A DNA stretch of 64,000 nucleotides, from positions 187,473,455 to 187,537,454 of the forward strand of contig CANTUZ010000001.1 in NCBI GenBank assembly GCA_947846985.1. The letters are read 5' to 3'. Source of the stretch: Fratercula arctica. Its lineage: Eukaryota > Chordata > Aves > Charadriiformes > Alcidae. This document shows positions 50,212 through 59,739 of this stretch, piece after piece. Position 1 is the stretch's first letter. Every line of letters starts with the position of its first letter. A program made the position numbers and the translations under genes. Below the pieces are notes generated by a model. It had not been told where the DNA came from. It saw nothing but the letters and a program-made list of their open reading frames with translations, and made no database searches.

Positions 50212-50361
50212 ATGGGGCTGGAGACGGAGAAGGCGGACACCCGCATCTTCATGGACGACGACAACTTCCCGCCGAGCGGCGGCCCGGCGCTGTCGGAGGC
50301 GGAGAAGTGCGGGGAGGACGAGCTGGACCGCGACCCCCGCGGGCTCAACGCCCACCTTCAG
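50212..50361 (+). other. CAV2: CAV2 coding exon 1
   Basis: This exon encodes residues 1-50, the cytosolic N terminus. It ends in phase 0 at CAG followed by the donor GTGCGG. The acidic stretch MDDD at 14-17 and the end [11 protein letters not shown] match the layout of mammalian exon 1 without gaps. There is no tyrosine in the exon. Ser36 of human is Asp here and Ser23 is Gly, with Ser22 and Ser28 nearby. The exon is very GC-rich because it lies inside the CpG island. The 5' UTR start cannot be set from sequence alone. Confidence 0.95.
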
Positions 50362-53300
50362 GTGCGGGGCGGGCCGCGGCCGCGGGGAACCATCCCGGCG
50401 GGGCTGCGGGGCGGGACGGGGATCAGCACGGGCGGCCGGGACGGGCCCTCGGCGGGGCGGCGGGGTGGGGACGGGGATCGGGATCGACGGCCGGCACAGG
50501 GCCCTCGGCGCGGCGGCGACGGGGGCGGGGGGGACGACGGGACCCGTCGGTCTCCCGTCGTCCCGGCTCCGCGTAACGGCGGGGCCGCTCGCCTCTTGTC
50601 GCAGCTGGGGTTCGAGGACGTGATCGCCGAGCCCGAGCTGACCCACTCCTTCGACAAGGTCTGGATCTGCAGCCACGCTCTCTTCGAGCTCAGCAAGTAC
50701 GTGATGTACAAGCTCCTGACGCTGGTCCTTGCCATACCGCTGGCCCTGGTTGTGGGGATCGTCTTCGCCGTCCTCAGCTGCCTGCACATCTGGTAAGTGC
50801 GTTGCGACAGCTCCGCAGAACTCTCCATTACTGCCTAACCGTTGGTCACTGTCTTCACAACCGGTAGTCAGGTGGACTTATATTATCTGCTGTATTTTTA
50901 AAGAGAGAGAAATTAAAACAATGCTTTCTCTGTGATTCAGTTGCTTGCCTTACTTTTACCAGTGGTCTGTCACGTCTGTGTAAGCTCCTTGGGGCAGAGA
51001 GCCCGTTTTACCATTTGTGTGGCACCTACCACAATGCATTCCAGCTTCGTCTGGCTTCTGGAGGGATAGTATGATTGCTTGTTTTTTTTAAAACTGGTTG
51101 TTAAGTTGTTAAAACATGTATATTTGAAATGAAAGACACGGGCAGAAGTATTACTTATACCCGATGCCTTCTCAGTATGGTTACCTCTGTCATTTTTTTC
51201 CTCACAGACTGAAGGAAGCTTTTGAGGTCCCAGCTCACTCTTTCTTTGCTACTGCCACAAAATCTACTGTCACCGCCTTGCACCTGGTACATGGCCATCT
51301 CTAGGCGCAGTGCCCCAGGGCACTTCCACCTCAGCAGAGAACCCCTGCTGAGCTCAGGAAGGCTGCTTCTGGCCATGGCCCAGGTTCACAGGCAAATACA
51401 GTAGCCCTCCAAGTGACAGCAAACCTGGTGCACTTTAAACAGAATATACAGGCAAAATAGCAAGGAAGAGTACCTTGAGACCAGAAAGGCAGATGATTGT
51501 GGAGAAGGAAAAAAGGCAGGAAAAGAATGAGGTTGAGGAAAGAATCCAGCAGGCTGCAGCGGAAGGGGTGAATGCGGATTGTCAACATCATTACTGCAAA
51601 CCAGGATTTTCCGTATACATGGGGTTTGGGCAGTTTCATTTGACTTGGGTAACACTGGAATCATGAAGTTTTTAAGGGAAACAAAATACAATGCAGAAAC
51701 TGAGAAACGAACTCAAAGCAATAGGAGTACATTGGTTGTCTGAACCCGTGGTTGCAATCTTTTGGATGTAGATTTCGGTTTTCAAAAGTGGAATGGAAGT
51801 TTGGTTTGATGACATTGTCATGAGCCACTTCAAAAACTGATTAACTTGAATTTTGGAGCATAAAGTTTGCATAATATCTAAAGGAGTTGCAATGTAGTTT
51901 AGAGCTGCCCACCTGCTGCTCCCCAGGTTATGATGAACATTGTATAGTGTCCCCAGCCTTTTAGGACTGCCAGCTGTCACTGTGCTGTACTCTACCATGT
52001 TACTGCAGAAGGGTTTGGTGGGCATATAGACTTCCAGTAGTGGAATATCCATGGAAGGATTCATTGATGCCCAATATATTAAGACTCTGATAAGTTTTTG
52101 TGCTTCAGAATGATCTTATATCTGTATTTCACAGCCTGGATACATAGGCATGAGTTTCACTGAACCAGGACTCAGAGGTCAGTTTCTATTTATGCCAGTA
52201 GTCCCTAGTGACTCTCAGGAACTGTGGATTCTCAGTACATCTGAAATAGGATTGCCTGAATGTGACACGTGATTTTGAAAAGTTTCCCGTGACTTTCTGT
52301 GAACATACGTGCTTCCCCAACAACTAATTTTCCTTCCCTGTGTTCATTGTCAATACAGAGGTGATCATTCATTTTGGTCTTCCGTGCACCTAGGATGGGT
52401 GTGAAAGAAACACGTAACTCATTAGCGCTGTCTGCACCCCCTTGGACCCCATCCAGTGCTACCATCCAAAGCCAGCACTGTCTCGTCTTCCCACAACCAC
52501 AAGCTGGATTTGTTCCAACACAAAGGTGGAACACACTGAGACTAAGTTGGCTTCTCTACAGCTCTCCACGTTCCAGATTTCTTGGGAGTAAGGAGTTCAA
52601 TGTTTCTGCATTTGAGAGGGTAGCATGGGAGCAACAGATAGCAGAGGCATTAGTCAGTGGAGGCATAAGGACCCTAAAACACATGGTACTGGCTCCCATG
52701 TAGCTCCATTTGGTCTGGAAAAAATAGTAACTCTCTTTTTATGGGTGAGAGGAAGGGAATTCCATTATAACTCTGTCTTCAGATGTTGAAACATCATGGG
52801 AAAACCCTGAACACACCCTCCCACATGGCTGCCTGTAGGAGGGCTTATCAGAGCTTCTGTGCCATCATCCAAACCAGTGAGATGATGATGTTGATCTGTT
52901 GTAGGGGAGCCTTTCCTGAGGCTAAATTTGAAAGTGTTTCAACAACTTTTGGAAGTGCTCAGGCACAAAGCTCTGTTGATTGTCACACATGTTGTTCCAG
53001 TTTTGTCAGCATGCTAAAAATCCACAAAAATCCGGCTCAGCATTCCTCGTGCATCAAGGGCACTTCATGAATTGCACCTCTTATACCTGATAGTATGTAG
53101 GTAGATAGGTCTTTCACCAGCAAAAAGATTGCTAAAGGAGGAAGAAATCATGTGAGACTTCATGGAAAAGCTGAGTAAGAGGTATGTAATAATACACTTT
53201 AATTTTCATTTTTGCCTATAAAGAAGGAACGTATTCTGGTTCTGTTCTTAAACTGGCTGCTTGAGCTAGGGTCCAGTTTTACACTACCTGGTAAAGGATA

Positions 53301-56300
53301 TTGATGGGCTGAAACTGTGCCAGCCATGTTGGTGACCTATCTACAAGCTAGTTCAAGGGATGCTACTTCTTCACATTTCTTCTTCTTTACTGATGGCTGT
53401 CATTCTCACCACAGATTGCGGAAGTTGTCAAGACTGAGTTTTAACATCTTTCTGTGAATATCTGAGCAAGCTTTTAAACATGCCCTTAGATTAAGGTTAT
53501 TGGTTTTTGAACATGAGCAGAACACTGCTGGTTTTCCAGGCAGCACATGCAAAATCATGATCTTTATTACAGATCAGGGACTGATCCAAGCCACATGTAT
53601 GCCACCTCTTGGAAATTAACACTTGAATCTTATCTATGCTTTGTTGCAGTCTTGTCTGAATACTGCTCTGGTATGTTGCATATTTATGCTAAGAATCAGT
53701 GGTTCATTTGAGGATCCATAACTTGAGCGTTGGATCTGAAATGGCCTCTAAAGCACAAGAGCTCAGACAGCTTTATGCTCTTGTCATCAGCTGGAGCAGT
53801 AGGTACTTGGAGCTCCTCTTGGCTTGAACTTCCGTTCATAGTGCTAAAATGTAGCCAGGGACTTACACACAGAGAAATAGATGCGGACATGTATTGCCTC
53901 TTACCTCTTTCTCCACAACTCTATTTACATAACTTATTGCTATTGTACTCAACTCCAAAAACATCTTCCTACTGTCTGTCTGAAATCAAAAGAAATTACA
54001 GTACAGCTATGCCATGAAGACCCACCTTATGATCTGCTGTTGCCTTGATGCCTCTTCATTCATGTCCAGTATATATCCCTTGGCTTCTGAAGAGGAAGTA
54101 AGTGGATGTTGTCTTGCTTCCTTTTTAGTTTTATCTTTTCCAGTCTACCCAGGTCCTGGGATATATCATGTTTGGTTTTAATGCACTTCATATACTATGT
54201 ATGGGTCCTGGAAGGCTTTGGTGGTTATCTCTTACCTCACTCATAAATATCCCAAGGGTTAATGGGACGCAACGAGAATCTCTGCGACTCATCACAATGC
54301 TTGCTGGTATTGTAGAGCCATGCAAGACTTCTAATCCAAAATCATGATGTAGTACATGTGTATATGTGGAATTAGGTAATTTAACCACTGAATGGTGTAG
54401 CATTAAGACATGTCTGAAGTTCCGTTTTGAAAAACGTTGCAGGAGAAGATGTGATTCTTCACTTTGAAGCAGGAATCTGAATTAGTATTGAATGACTACT
54501 CCAGCCGTATTGCCCAGCTCTGTGAAAAGTTGGGCTGCTTTGAACTCGAAATAACCTTATCAGTGGGAATTAAATTGTACTCTGCCATTCCCAAGAGGTG
54601 TTTGGTTCTCAAGAACGTTCCCTCAGGGATTAGGACAAAAAAAGTAATGTGAGCAGAAGTGTGAAATGTTGATGGGTATCATTTTGTAGATGTCATGCCT
54701 TGAACAGAAAGAAGAGAAAATAAGATAGGGTGGAAAAAATGGGGCAATTTGCAGTTTTCAGTTCAACAGTTCCCAAAAGAGGTAATTCCTTCTATTTAGT
54801 GAAAGGATGAGTTTTTTTATCATATATATATATAGCAAGATTCAATGAGAGATCATATAGGTAGTTGAAATACCTCAGCTAAACTTCAGCTTAGATGCCA
54901 AATTCAACAAAGCTTTGATTTTCTTCCCAGCACTGTGCTGTGCGGCAACACTAGTGGTACTGATATTGCAGTAAACGTCGATATCCTTGGGATATGCCGA
55001 CTTTACTTCCACTCTTGGACATTGCTCAAGCAAACATTTACTGTCTCTGTGAATAGAAGTGCAGACTGGGGTAAACTCACACACTGGGAGTAAAGGATGT
55101 ATATCTTAATGTTTATTTGACAGGCCACAAAAACAAATACATAGCTTCTAATGGCGCTTGGTTATTTGTTTTTTAAGTGTGCCTGGTCACTCCATAGGAG
55201 GCACATCACACCCTCTGACGATTTGGAAATGCCGCACAGTAGGATAACATGTCTTATGCAGAGCGTGTAGATACATATATAGACACACTCGCGTTTTTTA
55301 AAGTTAGAAAATACCTTTTACTGCTCTCCTGCGCGTAAGGGATTTTCTTCTCTGAGGAAAGATGTTTGAGTAATTGTTGTCTAAGAAGACTGACTTTTAT
55401 TTTAAAATTGAAAGTTATTTACATTAATTAGCGTTGGTTGCTAGCATGTTTCACGTATCCTCCTACAGAGTTAAACCTACTTTGGTTTTCACGTGCATTT
55501 ATCATAAAATTGGATAGAAAGTGTTAGAATATTACAAAACATTACCAAGACAATTGTATATTTATTGTGTTTAAGATCGTCAAACGAGGTTGAGTTCTGG
55601 TACTGTGTGAATGACCTCTACAGCAGTTGCAAGTAGTACGACCACCGCTTTTCCAGCCTTCCCTAATGGCATCCTGGTGATTCACTGCATCTTTCTGGGA
55701 AACTTCTGCCTAGTGTGGTATTTGTTTAGTTTGTATTTTGTGTGATCCTGCCGACAGAGTATTCAATAGAAATGTCAGCTTTTCTGCTTCTTTGCAATTC
55801 AGTTAGGGGGAAAAAAAAAAAAAAAGCAGGCCAAATTCATTTTAGATGGCAGCAAAGGAGCAGTGACATAGCCTGTATAAACTAGCTGAAACGGAAAAGG
55901 GGTGAAATCAACACAAGCTGAGTAGCCATTTCTGGTGTTTTCCCTGTGTTGCTTGGAGAAATACCCTTTTTTTTTCCCTTTGCATTACTGATGTTTATCA
56001 ACTGTATTCTAACATGTGAAGCCCAAATTTTATTCTTTAGAAATTATCTATTCTATATGCTGTGATACTATAGGTGGTTATAAACCACATAGTTTACTGA
56101 GTTCAGTTTAAAACTAGGTACGCGTTATTCCAGTAATGCTCACAGTTCTATACGGTGTGTATATTGCTAGCTGTTTCAGCAGAGACAAAAGAAGAGAAGG
56201 TTTTAGAAAAACTATTCTTGTTTAAATCCATCGGGTTAGCGTAGAGTGCAGCATAGACATACTAGTATATGGCTTGCATTGTATGATAAAAGCTGAGAAT

Positions 56301-58322
56301 CTGGTTAGACAAACACTGAAAATAATTCATTTTAACTCTTTAGATTTTTGAACTTCAACTTTTTTTAAATGTACAATTTTTTTTTCTACTTTGTTATTCT
56401 GAGGGGTACTCATTGGAAATACACAATACGTACATATTTTTCGGACTTACAATGGAATAGTAAATTAAATATTTCCTGCCATTCCAATCAAAGCCAAAGA
56501 GAGTTCTGCAATGGTATTATATGGACGCAAGACTGGGATCTTAAATTTTGAATGCAACAGCAAACTGGAACAGAGTTTATTATCTTTATCAAGAGAATCT
56601 ATAGCTTCTTCTACCTAATTTAGGAAATAAATGTGCTATATATGGCAGAGAGGTTTTTTTAAAACCTTGTCCTAGTACCACTTCAGTATTACATAAATAG
56701 TTTATGCATTTAGTTTGTCTGCACCCAAATAAGAACATCCAGCTTAGTGAAATGACCTGGCGGTTTGGCCAGTAGATGTTTAAGACAGGAGAATAACTTA
56801 AAGCAGCGTGGTCAGTTATCATGGATCCACTGGCCCTGGTGAGCTGCCCATATGTGCACTTCTGGCCGCCTCCATTGTTAGAATGCTTGGCTTAAGCCAC
56901 CGCTAATGACACTGCTTTGGAATTGGGACACATGGAGAGCATCCCCAGATGGTTATAGTGCTAAGGAGATGAAAGCACAATACTTCCAACTATGCACCCT
57001 GAGAGAATAAAAAAGTCTTTCCCCTGAGGGAAATTTGGACCTCATATTAGTTTCTCACCCAAATTGAAAAACTTCACAGTATCAGCAAGATCCCATTTTT
57101 CTGAGGTTTGGCGTGTGTCTGTGCTATTGTAATCAAATGTAACCAAATATTGCTTTACCGTTTCTGTTTTATTGTAGCAGCTTGTAACGCCAGGGTTAGA
57201 TTGTCAGGAATGAGAGAGGAATGGCGATGTGCGTGTGCCCGTGCACCTGTGTGTGTGAGCGAGGCAGAGAAAAGAGATGTCCAAAGGGACAGCAAGGCAA
57301 GAACAGATCGTAAAGAGCGCTGCTCCCAGTTGATCAAACTGGGGAATGTGGTGCTTCTGTTAAGCCCCAAAGACCCACATCACACTCGCAATCGCCCACA
57401 GTGCACACGAGTCCTTAGGGGTGGACATTGCTCTTCAGCCACAGTGGGGTGGCATCAAGGTTGCAGCGTATCACATACCAGCCCTTCCAGCAGAAGGGGC
57501 AGAACAGCAAAAGTTCACCCCCTGTAAAAGACCTGTCCAAAAATTAGCTCAGCATTGCCAGTTAAGGAGCAGAGACACAATGAGAAGAAAGCTGGTGTCT
57601 CCTGTCCCGTGTTGCACGCAAATGATCCTGGCCAGAGGAGCACAGGCACCATGGTGCTTCTGCATGAGCAGATGTGAGGCTGTGAGCGAACAAAATTGAT
57701 GCTGCATGCATGCGAGAGTGTAAAAGCAACTTGTTTAGAGATTAGAGTTGTAAAATTACTTCCTCTTCCATAAGATTTCACACTTGTGTTTGGTTATCCT
57801 GATTTCGTAGAATCCTAGAATGGTTAGAGTTGGAAGCGACCTGAAAGATCATCCTGTTCCAACCCCCCTGCCATGGGCAGGGACACCTCCCACTAGACCA
57901 GGTTGCTCAAAGCCCCATCCAGCCTGGCCTTGAACACTTCCAGGGATGGGGCATCCACAGCTTCCCTGGGTAACCTGTTCCAGGGCCTTACCACCCTCAG
58001 AGTAAAAAAATTCTTCCTGATATCTAATCTAGATCTTCCCTCTTCCAGTTTGAAGCCATTACCCCTCGTCCTATCACTACATGCCCTTGTAAAAAGTCCC
58101 TCTCCAGCTTTCTTGTAGGCCCCTTCAGATAGCAGCAGCAATCTTCAAATCCTGCATTTTCTCTTTTACAGGATCGTGCTGCCTTTCGTGAAAACCTGCC
58201 TCATGGTCCTGCCTTCAGTGCAAACTATATGGAAGAGCCTGACAGATGTTTTCGTCGTACCGTTCTTTCACAGCCTAGGCCGATGCTTCGCCATGGTTAA
58301 CATACGCCTGGACCAAGAGTAA
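50212..58322 (+). CDS. CAV2: caveolin-2 (CAV2), three coding exons
   Basis: The CDS is join(50212..50361, 50605..50792, 58172..58322): 489 nt, 162 residues plus TAA. Caveolin-2 is an integral membrane scaffold protein that hetero-oligomerises with caveolin-1 in Golgi and plasma-membrane caveolae. The product starts MGLETEKAD, as in mammalian CAV2. It carries the caveolin signature FEDVIAEP at residues 53-60, then [16 protein letters not shown], a hydrophobic intramembrane hairpin at about 87-110, and a C-terminal domain containing [19 protein letters not shown]1 and CAV3 differ clearly at the N terminus and in the hairpin, so the CAV2 call is firm. The start ATG has G at -3 and G at +4. Met14, the alternative start for the mammalian beta isoform, is present but in a weaker context. 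Cys109, Cys122 and Cys151 are present, while position 145 (Cys in human) is Phe. Tyr19 and Tyr27 of human are Phe and Leu here. The gene is driven from a CpG island, and one CR1 lies in intron 2. Confidence 0.97.
50362..50604 (+). other. CAV2: CAV2 intron 1, 243 bp, G-quadruplex-prone
   Basis: A very short GC-rich intron between the GTGCGG donor and the GTCGCAG acceptor. The sense strand carries several clusters of four G-runs with short loops, at 50400-50421, 50454-50476 and 50521-50541. These fit the canonical G-quadruplex pattern. No reading frame here is supported as coding. Confidence 0.85.
50605..50792 (+). other. CAV2: CAV2 coding exon 2
   Basis: This exon encodes residues 51-112 and the first two bases of Trp113. 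The acceptor is a pyrimidine-containing stretch ending GTCGCAG, and the donor is TG|GTAAGTG, close to consensus. It holds the caveolin signature and scaffolding-type region (from [10 protein letters not shown] to [11 protein letters not shown]) and most of the intramembrane hairpin ([20 protein letters not shown]). This is the most conserved part of the family and the strongest evidence for the gene. Confidence 0.97.
50793..57806 (+). other. CAV2: CAV2 intron 2, part before the CR1
   Basis: About 7 kb of mostly AT-rich intronic DNA after the GTAAGT donor. I see a short TA repeat at about 54822-54835 and an A-run at about 55811-55825, but no convincing exon, RNA gene or recent transposon. Reading frames here are short and carry no recognisable motifs. 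Confidence 0.8.
57807..58130 (-). mobile_element. CR1 LINE, 5'-truncated, antisense in CAV2 intron 2
   Basis: On the + strand it begins with the reverse-complemented CR1 3' tail (GTAGAATCCTAGAATGG) and continues through the typical reverse-complemented 3' UTR (CCTGCCATGGGCAGGGACAC) into the end of ORF2. The minus-strand frame at 57893-58141 reads as the CR1 ORF2 C terminus ([34 protein letters not shown]). The copy is about 320 bp, 5'-truncated and non-autonomous. It ends about 40 bp before the CAV2 exon 3 acceptor. Confidence 0.93.
58172..58322 (+). other. CAV2: CAV2 coding exon 3 (terminal)
   Basis: The exon follows the acceptor TCTCTTTTACAG. Its first base completes the split Trp113 codon, and the frame then runs to TAA at 58320-58322. 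It encodes the C-terminal domain, residues 114-162, with [16 protein letters not shown] near the start and GRCF near the end. The last residues are RLDQE. Cys122 and Cys151 are retained, while Phe replaces the Cys found at 145 in human. The acceptor lies only about 40 bp after the edge of a CR1 insertion. Confidence 0.96.
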
Positions 58323-59730
58323 ACGTCAGGGATGCGACACTGCTGTAACTGTAGCTGGTGTTATACCTCTTTGCTAACTTAACATACAAGCACTTACCAT
58401 TCATTCCAAACTGTTAAATTACAATGGCTGGTTTAAGTGGGAACATGCTATTTTTCTCTAAAACTCATTTATTTTCAGGGAGATCAGTCTAAGAATAAGT
58501 AGGCAGTTTTCATAGCTCACTACTTTAACAACAGAGCGAACGCAGAGTATGTTGGCAACACTTTATTTTAATGGTACATCGATTGCTAGATTACAGGAGA
58601 ATTCTCATGGAGGTTTAACAGCCACCACAGTGATAATGATTTGGCATTATTGCTATAAATAATCAAATAGGCTGTGATACCTTAGGTGAAACAGATCTGT
58701 AGGGTTTCCCACTGACCTTACTGCAGTTCCACCAGGGATCATTTTTTGGCCCTCACTATGCAAAATGATCAATTTATTCCTTTATTAGCAGCAATTAAAA
58801 TGAACATGACTCATTGCATAAGCATGTAGGGAAAGGAGCTGTTGTGTAATTCTCCTGTGTTGGGGAGGAAAAGCTCCCTGGAAGTTTATCCCTTAAAATA
58901 AGGTGTTAGCTAATGATTTGGAACATCAGCTAATCTGTATATTTTATTTAATGAGAGGTTAACTTTGCTGTATATTTTGTACCTTTGTAAATGGCACTTG
59001 ATCAGTTTTCTTTGAAGCATTTTATTTCTATAGTGTTTGAATTCTAAACAACTTACTAGGCAGCAAGAGTGAGACACTGCAAAAAATGACTTTAGATAAC
59101 TAAAATTTCGGTTTCTAAATTATGTAGATTTTTAAGTGTTGCTGTGCAATTCTAGTATATTCATTATATATGGTTGCATGTAAATGCAAAGATTATAAGG
59201 GTTTTCATACAAGACTATGCAAAAGAGTTGGAAATACCTGTTTATGAGAAATGTTTTTTATTAAAAATGGGGTGTAGTAAATGCAACCCTGCCTATTTCT
59301 GGGTATTATCTGTGTGAACTTTGTGATATTTAAAATGGTAGACACTATGCTGGCACTTTAACTAGGTAGCAAGCTCTTAGAGAAGGCAATTGAGTGTAAT
59401 TGCTATCGTTGTCTAATTCTCCTCACCTATTGACTTGACTCTCCATTTTGCTTATTTGCTACTTCCAAGCCTAAACCATAAAAAAAGCCCTTCTTTCCTT
59501 CTGCACCTAATATGACTTTGGAAACTAGAATAACAGAACATATGCAGAGGTACATTAAGATTACATTAGTCTTCTGATGGGCTTACGCTGCTGTTTTCTT
59601 TAAATACAGATGATAAGTTGCAATTGTAAAATGTTTGTATGATTTAGAATGTTATTTTCTAAAATGATGTCTCAGATTTCTTATCAAACAAGATTATGTA
59701 ATAAAATAATAAAATGTCAGCTTTTTCGTA
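58323..59730 (+). other. CAV2: probable CAV2 3' UTR
   Basis: AT-rich sequence after the TAA with no further open frame in phase. The first closely spaced consensus poly(A) signals lie at 59700-59713. The UTR length of about 1.4 kb is inferred. A further AATAAA at about 60314-60319 could serve as an alternative end. Confidence 0.6.
59700..59713 (+). promoter_or_regulatory. tandem poly(A) signals (AATAAA twice)
   Basis: AATAAA occurs at 59700-59705 and again at 59708-59713, followed by T-rich sequence. This fits a cleavage and polyadenylation site for CAV2. Proof needs transcript data. Confidence 0.5.
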
Positions 59731-59739
59731 TTTTCAACT

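Larger units (their letters stand above)
49800..50680. promoter_or_regulatory. CAV2: CpG island / TATA-less promoter of CAV2
   Basis: GC content and CpG density rise abruptly after about 49800 and fall after exon 2, in sharp contrast with the AT-rich flanks. The island covers the putative promoter, 5' UTR, exon 1, intron 1 and part of exon 2. No TATA box is visible. A GC box (CTCCGCCCC) lies at 50126-50134, and a short GGC run at about 50157-50174 sits just before the ATG. CpG-island promoters are typical of mammalian CAV2 and CAV1. The transcription start is not visible and is inferred to lie within about 300 bp upstream of 50212. Confidence 0.85.

Noticed and set aside
49790..50623. 277-codon + strand frame overlapping the CAV2 start
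   Set aside because: It is in a different frame from CAV2, begins at the CR1 edge, is low-complexity Arg/Gly/Ala-rich, and is explained by GC content.
49753..50787. 344-codon minus-strand open frame over CAV2 exons 1-2
   Set aside because: It lies in the CpG island, where stops are rare. Its composition is Pro/Arg/Ala-rich, it has no domain, and it is antisense to the real CAV2 exons.
50212..50796. CAV2 as a single 194-codon exon reading through intron 1
   Set aside because: Residues 51 to about 131 of that frame are Gly/Arg-rich filler translated from intron 1. Consensus splice sites remove exactly this part and restore the family length.
57893..58141. 82-codon minus-strand frame in intron 2
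   Set aside because: It is the C-terminal remnant of CR1 ORF2, not a host gene.
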